Below are positions 7,434-16,053 of a stretch of 55,810 bases of DNA, piece after piece; position 1 is the first letter of the stretch, and each line of letters begins with the position of its first letter. Location of the stretch: positions 1 to 55,810 of the forward strand of contig CAIVPR010000130.1 of the NCBI GenBank assembly GCA_903907865.1. The letters are read 5' to 3'. The position numbers were made by a program, and so were the translations under genes. The notes under the pieces were generated by a model. The model did not search any database. It was not told the origin of the DNA and was given only the letters and a program-made list of their open reading frames with translations. This stretch comes from an uncultured Acidobacteriia bacterium. Its GTDB lineage: Bacteria > Acidobacteriota > Terriglobia > Bryobacterales > Bryobacteraceae.

Positions 7434-7919
7434 ATGACACCAAACGCAACCATCCACATCAACTCGCTCGACCTCGAAACCCTGGTCCAGCGCGAAATCA
7501 CCCGCTGCACGCTCCGCATCGAGGAGTGCGAAACCCGCGAAGCCGCCCTCGGCGCGCAACCCGACCCCAAACTCCGAGCAGCCAACGACCGCGACCGCGA
7601 CCGGGCCTTCGTCTCCCTCCGCCGAGCCATCTCGATGTTGAAACTCATCCCCCAAACCACCCCGGCTCCGGCACCGGCCGAACCCGTCGCCAAGCCCGGA
7701 CTCTACCTTGTCCCCAAACCCGAGCCGGTATCACCGGCTCCCGAGGGAGAGGCTCCCGAGGCCGAGCCAGCCTCCGAAGCCCCATCCGCTCCAGCCCGCC
7801 AAATCGCCCGCAACGCCCTCTGCCCCTGCAACTCCGGCGACAAGTACAAGCGCTGCTGCGGACGCCAAGCCCCTCCGCTCCCCCTCCGCGCTCCCACTCG
7901 GCTCCCCAAGGCCGCCTGA
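7434..7919 (+). CDS. SEC-C motif protein
   Basis: A 161-residue protein. The first half is an acidic/basic helix-rich segment (LVQREITRCTLRIEECETREAAL) that looks like a coiled coil; the middle is a flexible proline/alanine/glutamate linker; the end carries a SEC-C zinc-binding motif, RNALCPCNSGDKYKRCCG, the same motif that terminates SecA. SEC-C tails bind zinc and recruit SecB or ribosomes in SecA, and appear as stand-alone adaptors elsewhere. The ATG at 7434 has GGGAG 10 bases upstream. Exact role unknown. Confidence 0.8.
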   Translation: MTPNATIHINSLDLETLVQREITRCTLRIEECETREAALGAQPDPKLRAANDRDRDRAFVSLRRAISMLKLIPQTTPAPAPAEPVAKPGLYLVPKPEPVSPAPEGEAPEAEPASEAPSAPARQIARNALCPCNSGDKYKRCCGRQAPPLPLRAPTRLPKAA

Positions 7920-7988
7920 CAGCCCGAAATTTCGACCCTCCGTCGTAAAATTCCCCCAACCGGCCCCCACACGGGGCAAACTGGAATC

Positions 7989-9164
7989 GTGAAGTGCTTC
8001 TTCAAATGGGTCCTGTCGATCTTCTCGTTCACAGGCAAACCACTCCAGCTCCGGGACCTCCCCCTCCTGCTCGCCAAGGTCCTCGTTTGGGGCATCCTGA
8101 CCGGGCCAATCTTTGCCTTCGTTTTCGTCCTGGCGGAGGACCCCCGGCACGTCCTCAACTTCCTATCCTCGCCGCGCGAACTTGCCACCACGGGCGTCGT
8201 GGGTGCCGTCTGGGCCCTTTCCTTCTATATATTCCTCGGATTCGGCAACGCCTACCTCAAAAGATGGATTGACGGCTACCCGCGAGCCATCTCGTTCACG
8301 ATTTCGCTAGCCTTCAACGTTGTCGGCGCCTCCATGGCCGTCCTCGTCGCGGGCACCGTCAGCGCCGTCGTAACCACGCAAACGTTCAACATTCCCTCCG
8401 AGTACTACTGGAGGCTCGCCGTCATCAACGCCGCGCTGGCCGTGCTCCTGGCCGTGATCATCAAGGCCTTTATCGCCCTCCGCATCCAGGTCGAGCGCAC
8501 CCAGACCGAGCTCCGCAAACAGGAACTCGCCACCGCTCGCGCCCAGTCCCTCGCACTCCAGGCCCAGATCAACCCCCACTTCTTCTTCAACACCCTCAAC
8601 ACCATCTCCGCCCTCATCGACGACGACCCCGCCGCCGCCCGGCGCAACATCGGCCGCCTTGCCGATCTCTTCCGATATACTCTGGGCTGCACCATGGGAA
8701 CCTCTGACGCCGCATCCACCGCCGTCGACCTCGACCAGGAACTCGACTTCGTCCGCGACTACCTCGCCATCGAGCAGGAGCGCTTCCGCCGACGCCTCCA
8801 CCTCGAATTCCCCGAGCAATCCAACCCCGGCGTCAAGGTCCCCGGCCTCATCCTCCAGCCGCTCGTCGAAAACGCCATCAAACACGGCATCGCCCCCCGC
8901 ATCGACGGCGGCACCGTCTCCATCCGCGTCGAACCCGCAGGCCCCAACGTCCGCGTCACCGTTCGCAACACCTCCGACGGCGACCCCCTCCCCGCCGACC
9001 CCGCGCTCTTCCGCCCCGGCCACGCCCTCGACAACGTCCGCGCCCGTCTCCGGATGTTCACCGGCCGCCCCGATCCCCTAACAGCCACCACCGGCACAGG
9101 CTACACGGAATTCGGCTTTGAAATTTCTTCTGGAGCCAGGGCTACCGGAGGTGCAATAGGATGA
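7989..9164 (+). CDS. LytS/YehU-type sensor histidine kinase
   Basis: A 391-residue membrane sensor kinase starting at GTG. About four hydrophobic segments fill residues 25-165, then a short coiled coil (RTQTELRKQELATARAQ) leads into a His_kinase domain: the phospho-acceptor His197 is in QINPHFFFNTLNTISAL, the pattern of the LytS/YpdA family, and the ATPase part has LILQPLVENAIKHGI and HALDNVRARL. It signals to the LytTR regulator, whose start overlaps its stop (ATGA, 9161-9164). The signal is unknown because the sensory part is only membrane helices. Confidence 0.92.
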   Translation: MKCFFKWVLSIFSFTGKPLQLRDLPLLLAKVLVWGILTGPIFAFVFVLAEDPRHVLNFLSSPRELATTGVVGAVWALSFYIFLGFGNAYLKRWIDGYPRAISFTISLAFNVVGASMAVLVAGTVSAVVTTQTFNIPSEYYWRLAVINAALAVLLAVIIKAFIALRIQVERTQTELRKQELATARAQSLALQAQINPHFFFNTLNTISALIDDDPAAARRNIGRLADLFRYTLGCTMGTSDAASTAVDLDQELDFVRDYLAIEQERFRRRLHLEFPEQSNPGVKVPGLILQPLVENAIKHGIAPRIDGGTVSIRVEPAGPNVRVTVRNTSDGDPLPADPALFRPGHALDNVRARLRMFTGRPDPLTATTGTGYTEFGFEISSGARATGGAIG

Positions 9165-9916
9165 TCCGCACCCTCATGGTCGACGACGAGGAACTCGCCC
9201 GCAACGCCCTCCGCCGCGCCCTCGCCCAAGCGCCCGACATCGAAATCGTCGGTGAAGCCGTCGACGGCGTCGACGCCCTAGAAAAGATCGCCGAACTCCA
9301 GCCCGCGCTCGTCCTGCTCGACATCGAGATGCCCGGCTTCAACGGCTTCGAAGTGGTGCAGCAGCTCCAAGGCGATCCTCCCGCCATCATCTTCGTCACC
9401 GCCTACGACGAGTACGCCGTCCGCGCCTTCGAGGCCAACGCCGTCGACTACCTGCTGAAGCCCGTGCGCGAGGAACGGCTCGACCGCGCCCTCGACCGCG
9501 TCCGCCGGGGCACCCAGCGCCGCGCCGCCGACGCCCAAGTCGCCCTCCAAGTCGCCACCGAGGTCAACAAGGCGCGCTCGGGCCCCCTCCGCCGGCTCGC
9601 CGCCCGCCGCGGCAAGCGCATCGTGATCGTCCCGTTGCGCGACATCGTCCGAATCGAGATCGAGGACAAGCTCGTCTTCGCCATCACGGCGACCGAGCGC
9701 CTGCTCCTCGAAAAGACCATCGGAGAACTGGAAGCCCTACTCGCCCCGTCAGGCTTCCTGCGCATCAACCGGGGCGAGCTTGTGAATCTTGAGTCCGTAA
9801 GGGAGCTGATGCCCTGGTTTTCCGGCACATGGCGGGTGAAACTCGCCAACAACGAGGAACGCGACGTCAGCCGCGACCGCGCCAAACAACTAAAGGAGGC
9901 AATGGGGATCGAATGA
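9161..9916 (+). CDS. LytTR-family response regulator
   Basis: A 251-residue regulator: receiver domain (1-120) with VDDEE, phospho-acceptor Asp54 in LLDIEMPGF, VTAYD and LLKPV; then a LytTR DNA-binding domain (about 145-248) with VIVPLRDIVRIEIEDKLVFA, FLRINRGELVNLESV and a conserved W near the end. It overlaps the kinase gene before it and the first methyltransferase-like gene after it (ATGA at 9913-9916), so kinase, regulator and effector candidate are translated from one message. LytTR regulators bind short direct repeats upstream of target genes. Confidence 0.93.
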   Translation: MIRTLMVDDEELARNALRRALAQAPDIEIVGEAVDGVDALEKIAELQPALVLLDIEMPGFNGFEVVQQLQGDPPAIIFVTAYDEYAVRAFEANAVDYLLKPVREERLDRALDRVRRGTQRRAADAQVALQVATEVNKARSGPLRRLAARRGKRIVIVPLRDIVRIEIEDKLVFAITATERLLLEKTIGELEALLAPSGFLRINRGELVNLESVRELMPWFSGTWRVKLANNEERDVSRDRAKQLKEAMGIE

Positions 9917-10473
9917 GTCCGCAATACAAAGGTTTAACGCTGCTGTTGATCTGGGTAGTATGGGTCATGCCCTTCGCCCTGTTCCTGCCCAAAGGCAAGC
10001 GCGAGGTCGCCAAGACCGACCGCCGCGCCATGTGGGGCGTGATCTTGGAATCACTCGCCTACTTTCTCATCTACCTGCACGGACCGGATGCATGGGCATC
10101 GCCGCTGGAACCGTGGCGGTTTGGCTTGGGCTTGGCCTGCGCCGCCGTCGCTTGGGGCTTTTCGTGGACCTCGATCCGCCAGCTCGGCCCCCAATGGCGC
10201 ATCCAGGCGGGCCTCAATCAGGACCACAAGCTGGTTACGACCGGTGCCTACCGCGTCGTCCGCCACCCGATCTACGCCTCGATGCTCTGGATGCTGCTAG
10301 CCGGAATCTCCATCGTGGGCACACTGCCCCTCTGGCCCGTGGCAGTGGCTTTGTTTGTTCTCGGCACCGAGATCCGCGCCCACGTCGAGGACAGCCTCCT
10401 CCGGGAACGCTTCGGCGAAGAGTTCGAAACCTGGAAGCGCCGCACCCCGGCCTACTTCCCACCAATCCGATAG
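9913..10473 (+). CDS. Isoprenylcysteine carboxyl methyltransferase-like membrane protein, paralog 1
   Basis: A 186-residue integral membrane protein of the ICMT/PEMT superfamily. The catalytic-like part is clear: GAYRVVRHPIYASM (S-adenosylmethionine site His-Pro-xx-Tyr), then a helix and E-x-H-V-E-D followed by RERFGEEFETWKRRTPAYFP. Four to five membrane helices. The ATGA overlap at 9913-9916 couples it to the regulator gene. Two further genes of the same length follow. Members of this superfamily methylate small molecules, lipids or protein C-termini; the substrate here is unknown. Confidence 0.85.
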   Translation: MSPQYKGLTLLLIWVVWVMPFALFLPKGKREVAKTDRRAMWGVILESLAYFLIYLHGPDAWASPLEPWRFGLGLACAAVAWGFSWTSIRQLGPQWRIQAGLNQDHKLVTTGAYRVVRHPIYASMLWMLLAGISIVGTLPLWPVAVALFVLGTEIRAHVEDSLLRERFGEEFETWKRRTPAYFPPIR

Positions 10474-10484
10474 GGGAGAATCGA

Positions 10485-11045
10485 ATGAACGCTCAATACA
10501 AAGTACTTGTCCTGTTTGTTGTCTGGCTGGCGTGGGTCCTGCCGTTCGCCATCTACCGGCCAAAACACCAGGCCGGAATCGCGAAAACCGACCGCCGGGC
10601 CATCTGGGGCGTGGCCCTCCAGGGGATCGGATTCTTCTGCGTCTTCATCCACGGACCCGCAACCTGGCGGGAGCCGGTGGCGTGGTGGCGGGTGGCGCTT
10701 TGCCTGACCTTGGCGGGTTTCGCATGGGCCTATGCCTGGACGTCGATCCGTGAACTCGGCCCCCAGTGGCGGATTCAAGCCGGCCTGAATCAAGAGCACA
10801 AGCTGGTGACGACCGGAGCCTACAAGGTCGTTCGCCACCCGATCTACGCCTCGATGCTCTGGTTGCTGCTGGCCGGAATCGCGCTGGTCGGCACCCTGCC
10901 GCTCTGGCCTGTCGGATTGGCTTTGTCTATTCTTGGCCTCGAAATTCGCATGCACATCGAGGACGGCCTCCTCCGGGAACGCTTCGGCGAAGAGTTTGAA
11001 ACTTGGAAGCGCCGTACCCCGGCCTACTTCCCACCAATCCGATAG
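10485..11045 (+). CDS. Isoprenylcysteine carboxyl methyltransferase-like membrane protein, paralog 2
   Basis: Also 186 residues, starting 11 bases after paralog 1 with a GGGGAG ribosome site. The C-terminal half is nearly identical to its neighbours (GPQWRIQAGLN, VRHPIYASMLW, FGEEFETWKRRTPAYFPPIR), while the first 90 residues have diverged, for example YRPKHQAGIAKTDRRAIWG. It is the most divergent of the three copies. Same superfamily and inferred S-adenosylmethionine-dependent methyl transfer at the membrane. Confidence 0.85.
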   Translation: MNAQYKVLVLFVVWLAWVLPFAIYRPKHQAGIAKTDRRAIWGVALQGIGFFCVFIHGPATWREPVAWWRVALCLTLAGFAWAYAWTSIRELGPQWRIQAGLNQEHKLVTTGAYKVVRHPIYASMLWLLLAGIALVGTLPLWPVGLALSILGLEIRMHIEDGLLRERFGEEFETWKRRTPAYFPPIR

Positions 11046-11056
11046 GTGGGAGTCGA

Positions 11057-11617
11057 ATGAGTCCGCAATACAAAGCTTTGGTTGTCGCGCTGATCTGGGT
11101 GGTGTGGGTCTTGCCCTTCGCCCTGTTCCGGCCCAAGGGAAAGGCGAAGATTGCCAAGATCGACCGCCGCGCCATTTGGGGCGTGCTCCTCGAACGGGCG
11201 GGTGTCCTGGTCATCTTCATCCACCGATCCGGCGAGTGGGCCGAAGCCGTTCCGCTCTGGAGGCTAGCCCTCTGCCTGGCCTGCGCCACCGTCGCCTGGG
11301 GCTTCTCGTGGACCTCGGTCCGCCAACTCGGCCCCCAGTGGCGCATCCAAGCGGGCCTGAATGAGGACCACCAACTCATCACGACCGGTGCCTACCGCGT
11401 GGTCCGCCACCCGATCTATGCGTCGATGCTCTGGATGCTGCTGGCGGGCATCGCCTTGATCGGCACCCTACCCCTTTGGCCCGTGGCTGTGGCTTTGTTT
11501 ATTCTCGGCACCGAGATCCGCGTGCGCGTGGAGGACAACCTCCTCCTGGAACGTTTCGGCGAGGAGTTCGAAACTTGGAAGCGCCGCACCCCGGCCTACT
11601 TCCCACCAATCCGATAG
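11057..11617 (+). CDS. Isoprenylcysteine carboxyl methyltransferase-like membrane protein, paralog 3
   Basis: Third copy, 186 residues, again 11 bases after the previous stop. The start MSPQYKAL matches paralog 1, and the middle (VAWGFSWTSVRQLGPQWRIQ) and end are almost the same as paralog 1. The motif VRHPIYASM and the E-x-x-V-E-D helix are kept, so all three copies look functional. The gene ends 52 bases before the end of the opposite-strand DUF1501 gene. Confidence 0.85.
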   Translation: MSPQYKALVVALIWVVWVLPFALFRPKGKAKIAKIDRRAIWGVLLERAGVLVIFIHRSGEWAEAVPLWRLALCLACATVAWGFSWTSVRQLGPQWRIQAGLNEDHQLITTGAYRVVRHPIYASMLWMLLAGIALIGTLPLWPVAVALFILGTEIRVRVEDNLLLERFGEEFETWKRRTPAYFPPIR

Positions 11618-11669
11618 ACCGTCTTCGCCTGAGTCAGAACTCGTGCCATGCCAGCAGCGAACGGCCCCC

Positions 11670-13073
11670 CTACGAAAACAGCTCGTTGATCGGCCCGTAC
11701 AAATCCGTGTCCGAATTCGGCACGTAGTAGTAGCCGCGCCCCAACGGATCGTCATGCCGGACACTCGTCCAGTTGATGCCCATCGCGGAATAGATCGTGG
11801 CTTCCAGATCCTCCGGCTTCACATCACGTTGCCTCGACCAGCCGGGATCCACCGTGGACGACCCCGCAGCATCGGTCTTGCCGATCGCCTTGCCACCTTT
11901 GACACCGCCGCCCGCGAACACCGCGAACTGTTGCGGATGGTGGTCGCGACCCGCCGCAGCCGTCAGCTTGCCAACCGTCCGACCGAATTCCCCGGACATG
12001 ACGACCATTGTCGAATCCAGCAGTCCCTGCGCCTTCAGGTCGGCGATCAACTGGCCCAAGCCGTTGTCCAGTTGCTTGGTCAACGACGGCAGTTGGTTGT
12101 TGGCATAGATGTTGGTATGCATGTCCCAGCCGCCGAGGGTGATCTCGATATACCGGGTGCCTTGGTTGGCCATCAGGGCCTGCTTGGCGATCAGGCAGGC
12201 GTTCCCGAACGACGAACTTCCGTACGTGACCGAGTCGGCGGTGGAGAAGCTGAACGCCTTGGTGACCACCGGGTTGTACATCATACCCTTGGCTGCCGTA
12301 TAGAACTCGTCGTAGTCGCGCATCGGGGTCCCGTCGGGCGCGGCGACGCGGAGGGGGTCGTCCAGGTGGTGCAGGAAGTCCCAGCGCTGGTTGAAGCGGG
12401 TCTCGCCGTCGGCATTCGCCGTGTTCTTCAGACCGCCGGTGGAAGGAGTCACCTTGAAAGGCGCATACGCCGACTGGAAGTAGCCCGGGCCCGCCGCGCC
12501 GTTGGAATTCAGGGCGAGGAACGTGGGGAAAACTTGGCCCGGCGTGCGCTCGGCAGCCTTCTCGATGGCCACCACGCTGCCGATGTTGGGCGAAACATTG
12601 CCCAACACGCCAGCCGGATTGCGTCCGATCTGGGTCCACGTCTGTGCCAGCGAATGCACCAAGGCCCACGAGCGCATCGACCGGACAATCGCGATGTCAC
12701 CCAGCTGTTTCGCCAGCTTGGGCATCAGGCCGGCGGGAAAATCGACGCCGTTGACCGTTACCGGGCTGAACGACGCCGGTTGCACCCCGTTCACCATCTT
12801 CAGATCGAAGGTGTCGGTATGGCTGGGGGCACCGGCCAACAGGATGAAGATCACGTTCTTGGCCGTGTTCTGCATCTTGACGGGAGTCGAATCAACCACC
12901 GGAGCCGCCGGGAGGTTCGACGCCAGCCAGGACGCCGTGACACCGGTTCCCACAAGGTTGAGGAAGTGGCGGCGCGTCAGGTGGGGCTTCTCGGAGAAGG
13001 GGCGAACCGGGTGCGGATTCTGCCGGAACAGCTTTTCGAATTTTTCCTGGTTGGGTGTTGTGCTGTTTTTCAT
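11670..13073 (-). CDS. DUF1501 family secreted protein (Tat signal)
   Basis: A 467-residue protein of the alkaline-phosphatase-like DUF1501 family. The N-terminus has a twin-arginine signal, TRRHFLNLVG followed by a hydrophobic helix (TGVTASWLASNLPAA), so it is exported folded. Family marks include FILLAGAPSHTDTFDLK, GEFGRTVGKL and GRDHHPQQFAVFAGGGVKGG. DUF1501 proteins are nearly always encoded just after a DUF1549/DUF1553 cytochrome-type protein, as here (9 bases between them). The pair is abundant in Planctomycetes and Solibacteres; the reaction is not established. Confidence 0.93.
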   Translation of the reverse strand: MKNSTTPNQEKFEKLFRQNPHPVRPFSEKPHLTRRHFLNLVGTGVTASWLASNLPAAPVVDSTPVKMQNTAKNVIFILLAGAPSHTDTFDLKMVNGVQPASFSPVTVNGVDFPAGLMPKLAKQLGDIAIVRSMRSWALVHSLAQTWTQIGRNPAGVLGNVSPNIGSVVAIEKAAERTPGQVFPTFLALNSNGAAGPGYFQSAYAPFKVTPSTGGLKNTANADGETRFNQRWDFLHHLDDPLRVAAPDGTPMRDYDEFYTAAKGMMYNPVVTKAFSFSTADSVTYGSSSFGNACLIAKQALMANQGTRYIEITLGGWDMHTNIYANNQLPSLTKQLDNGLGQLIADLKAQGLLDSTMVVMSGEFGRTVGKLTAAAGRDHHPQQFAVFAGGGVKGGKAIGKTDAAGSSTVDPGWSRQRDVKPEDLEATIYSAMGINWTSVRHDDPLGRGYYYVPNSDTDLYGPINELFS

Positions 13074-13082
13074 GGTTCCCCC

Positions 13083-15140
13083 TCAGTAGTTGAACACGAA
13101 GTCGACCTTGTTGAGCAGGGTCCAAAGGACGTCTTCCGCGTTGGACTTGCGATTGATGGCACCGCCCAGCAACAGCTGGTTCGAAGCCGCCACGCGTTCC
13201 GCGTCACTGGGATGTCGCGAAAGCACATTCATGAAGAGGGTATCGACCAACACGTCGTTGGTGATCGGGGTGGCCAGCAGTTTAGCGAGGAAGGTTGCCG
13301 TTGCTCCCGTCCCCGTGGCGTGGATACGGTTCTCGATGAAATTGTCGTTCATCAGACCCAGGGTCTGGAGGATCGAGCCTTCGCTCTTGCGGGGCTGGTC
13401 GTCGCGGTTGCCGCGCAGGAAGAGATCCAGGAACTGGCTGGACGTGCTGCCGCCGTCGGGCATGTTGACAACGTCCGGAGCCTGCATGGCGTAGCTGATC
13501 TTGCCGAAACCGGGGGAATCCACTCCGTAGACGGCGGAGGCCAGTGTGAAGCCGGGCACCGTGTAGGACGGCAACGTCTGAATGGCCGTAACCACGGAAT
13601 CGTGCAGTTCCTCAGACCAGAGGCGGCGCACGAAATGGCGCGCGAAGTACTTCTCCCAAGTCGGGTCCCAGTTGCCCGGATACTCCGACGCCAATTGGTA
13701 GGTGTCCGACGTGACAATGAGACGTTGCAGTGCCTGGATGCTGTAGTTGTTGTCAATGAACTCCTGCGCCAGCGCGTTCAACAGCCGGGGGTTGCTGGGC
13801 TGGAGAGTCCACGGGGCGGGCGGCGGGTTGTCCGGGTCGAGCCGCGCCGGATCGAACTGATCCACCGGGTCCACCAACCCCTTGCCGAAGAACTGGGCCC
13901 ACATGTAGTTGACGGTGGCGCGGGCGAACTGGAAGTCGCTGGTCACATACTTCGCCAGTGCGGCACGGTAGTCCTCGCCGGCCGCCGGAGCCTGCTTGCC
14001 GTCCAAGTAAGTCGGGCTGACATTCTTCAGTGCGCCCACGGGCTGGCGGGCAGGACGGTTGCCGGTCGTCGTGTTCAACGCGTAGTCGGCGGTGTACTTT
14101 TCGAGCGAGTAGTAGTTGTAGTTGGTCTTCGGATTGTTGGGATCGGCCGGAGTCGGGATGGAGCGTGTCCAGGTGTGGGACAGGAAAGACGCGAAGCCCC
14201 ACGCCTGGCTGCGGGTAACCTTGCTGCCCCAGAGGCTGAGCGAATCCAGGTGGCCGCGCCCGCTATGGCAGAGCAGGCAGTTGACGTGCGCCATGCCGAG
14301 GAACTGGTCGGCGATGTTGGCCGCCTGGCTGTCGAAGATGTCCTGGCTGGGGCCGCCGGTCACGATGCCGAGCGGGAAGTAGTTGATCTGGCCGTTGGAC
14401 TGGTCGAACGAATTGTTCCCCTGCGCCGAAATGATCTCGGCGGCGATCTTGTTGTAGGGCTTGCCGCTGGCCAGCGATTGATGGATGTACTTGTAGAAGG
14501 CGTTGCGGCCTTCGGGTTGGATGCGGACCTGGACGTTGGACGCCGTGTTCTTGTACAGGTCGCCGAAGTACATCGTCCACTTGTCCACCCACTCGGGCTT
14601 GGCGAGCAGTTCGTAGACCAGTTGGTTGCGCTTGTCGGGGTCGGTGTTGGCGAGGAAAGCCGTAACGCGGTCCGGGGTCGGAATGCGCCCGGTCAGATCG
14701 AGCGTGACGCGACGGATGAACTCCTGGTCGGTCGTCTTGCCTGCCGGGGTGACGTTGTTGGCTTGGAGGTCCTGCCAGATGTACTTGTCGATCAGGTTGG
14801 TGCTGGAGGTCCCGGCACCGGCGTCGGAGAATGCCACGGCCCGGTTCCTCACCGTCAGCGAGGATGGCGCGGAGGCCATGAATTCGCGGGTCAGACGACC
14901 GGCATGCGACTCGCCGCGGTGGTTGACAGCAAGGAAGCGCTCACGGTCGGCGCCAAAGAAACTGCATTCGGCGTGCATCGCGGCCGCGGCTGCGTCCGCC
15001 TGTTGGCTGACCAGCTCCGGCTGCTCTTGCGGCCCCGCGAGGGCCGACCCCATCGCCGCCGAGATCCCGAGGATGACGGTCGCAAAGATCGTCATGCCCG
15101 GTGTCGCACTTTTAGAACTGCATCGTTTCGTGGTGCGCAA
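13083..15140 (-). CDS. DUF1549/DUF1553 secreted protein with haem-binding motif
   Basis: A 685-residue secreted protein. After a signal peptide (hydrophobic MTIFATVILGISAAMGSALAG), a DUF1549 domain (about 100-330) contains the CxxCH motif CLLCH at the segment HVNCLLCHSGRGH, compatible with covalent haem c. A DUF1553 domain follows (about 400-660) with MWAQFFGKGLVDP and RHFVRRLWSEELHD. The start used is TTG at 15140, preceded by GGAGGGG about 5 bases away; an ATG 15 codons later has no ribosome site. It is cotranscribed with the DUF1501 gene and probably acts with it at the cell surface. Confidence 0.9.
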   Translation of the reverse strand: MRTTKRCSSKSATPGMTIFATVILGISAAMGSALAGPQEQPELVSQQADAAAAAMHAECSFFGADRERFLAVNHRGESHAGRLTREFMASAPSSLTVRNRAVAFSDAGAGTSSTNLIDKYIWQDLQANNVTPAGKTTDQEFIRRVTLDLTGRIPTPDRVTAFLANTDPDKRNQLVYELLAKPEWVDKWTMYFGDLYKNTASNVQVRIQPEGRNAFYKYIHQSLASGKPYNKIAAEIISAQGNNSFDQSNGQINYFPLGIVTGGPSQDIFDSQAANIADQFLGMAHVNCLLCHSGRGHLDSLSLWGSKVTRSQAWGFASFLSHTWTRSIPTPADPNNPKTNYNYYSLEKYTADYALNTTTGNRPARQPVGALKNVSPTYLDGKQAPAAGEDYRAALAKYVTSDFQFARATVNYMWAQFFGKGLVDPVDQFDPARLDPDNPPPAPWTLQPSNPRLLNALAQEFIDNNYSIQALQRLIVTSDTYQLASEYPGNWDPTWEKYFARHFVRRLWSEELHDSVVTAIQTLPSYTVPGFTLASAVYGVDSPGFGKISYAMQAPDVVNMPDGGSTSSQFLDLFLRGNRDDQPRKSEGSILQTLGLMNDNFIENRIHATGTGATATFLAKLLATPITNDVLVDTLFMNVLSRHPSDAERVAASNQLLLGGAINRKSNAEDVLWTLLNKVDFVFNY

Positions 15141-15266
15141 AGTTCCCCTCCGTTGGGCTCGCCCGGTGGCCGCCCCGTCTGTACCCTACGTGCTGTCAAA
15201 CACCACAGTCGTTGCAGGTGTTTCGAAGTCTATACAGATTTTAACGTGCGGGAGATAAGGAATGAA

Positions 15267-15989
15267 TCAAGCCTTTCCGGCGGGCTTGGCGCGGCGCGTC
15301 CGGAATTCATACTTTTCGATCGTCATCGCGGTCTGGCCGTTGGAGTTGCGCACCACCCGGCCTTCGGCCACCAACTTGAGGGGGATCTGGTTTTCCAGCT
15401 TCGCCGGCCAGTCGAGCGAGACCTGCACCAGTTGCCCGATCTGGAAGTTCTCCTTGCTGGAGAAGAGGATGCCCTTGCTGCTGACGTTCAGCGTCTCGCT
15501 GGTGCCCTGCCCCGAAATGATCGGCTGCTCCAAGGTCTGGTAGCTGACCCCCAGGGACACGGGGAAGCGCGCGTTGATGCGGCGCTCGGCAGCCGTCTTG
15601 CGCTCGGCCTCGAGGCGTCCGTCCTTGATGGCCGCCTCAACGGACTTGAGCAAGTTGGCGTCGGGGTCTTCGTAGCAAAAGAAATCGAAGGCGCCGTTGC
15701 GCACCGCCGTGACGCCGGAGTCACGTCCGGCCGCGTGGCAGAGCACCAGCACCGGGGTGGACGGCGCGTGCTGCTGGAGGCTCTTCAAAACTTGGAGATC
15801 CTTGCCGTCGGACAGCGCGAGGTCGGTGATGATCAGGTCGAACGAGTCTTCTTGAAGCAGCTTTACCGCGTCAAGCAGGGAATCCGTGCTGGCGCAGGTG
15901 AGCGAGTTGGTGGAAAGCTCGCAGACCGACTCGATTCTTTCGCTGGAGCTCAGTTCGGCGCAAATCAGCAGTACGGTGTTGTCGGCCAT
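15267..15989 (-). CDS. Receiver-PilZ protein, candidate cyclic-di-GMP effector
   Basis: A 240-residue protein. Residues about 5-120 form a receiver-like domain, with ITDLALSDGKD carrying the likely phospho-Asp and a C-x-x-A near the end in place of the usual Thr/Lys spacing, so phosphorylation is likely but not certain. Residues about 135-230 form a PilZ domain: RRINARF provides the Arg-xxx-Arg cyclic-di-GMP motif and NVSSKGILF the Asn/Asp-x-Ser-x-x-Gly motif. With the EAL regulator at 1501-2679, it suggests cyclic-di-GMP signalling in this organism. The ATG at 15989 starts directly at the domain; the frame is open further upstream. Confidence 0.85.
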   Translation of the reverse strand: MADNTVLLICAELSSSERIESVCELSTNSLTCASTDSLLDAVKLLQEDSFDLIITDLALSDGKDLQVLKSLQQHAPSTPVLVLCHAAGRDSGVTAVRNGAFDFFCYEDPDANLLKSVEAAIKDGRLEAERKTAAERRINARFPVSLGVSYQTLEQPIISGQGTSETLNVSSKGILFSSKENFQIGQLVQVSLDWPAKLENQIPLKLVAEGRVVRNSNGQTAMTIEKYEFRTRRAKPAGKA

Positions 15990-16053
15990 GTGGGTACTCC
16001 AATCTAGGATACTGCGGCATACTCTTCGCGCGCATCTTTTTCTTACACGGGCC

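Larger units (their letters stand above)
9913..11617 (+). repeat. Tandem gene triplication
   Basis: Three consecutive units of 561 coding bases plus 11-base spacers (period 572). DNA identity is strongest in the second half of each unit, ending in the same run of codons for FETWKRRTPAYFPPIR, and weaker in the first half, a mosaic pattern. Confidence 0.9.

Noticed and set aside
11643-16007. A 1454-codon open frame on the plus strand opposite the DUF1501/DUF1553/PilZ genes
   Set aside because: Composition is Arg/His/Val-rich and matches no family; it mirrors third-base GC bias of well-recognised minus-strand genes.
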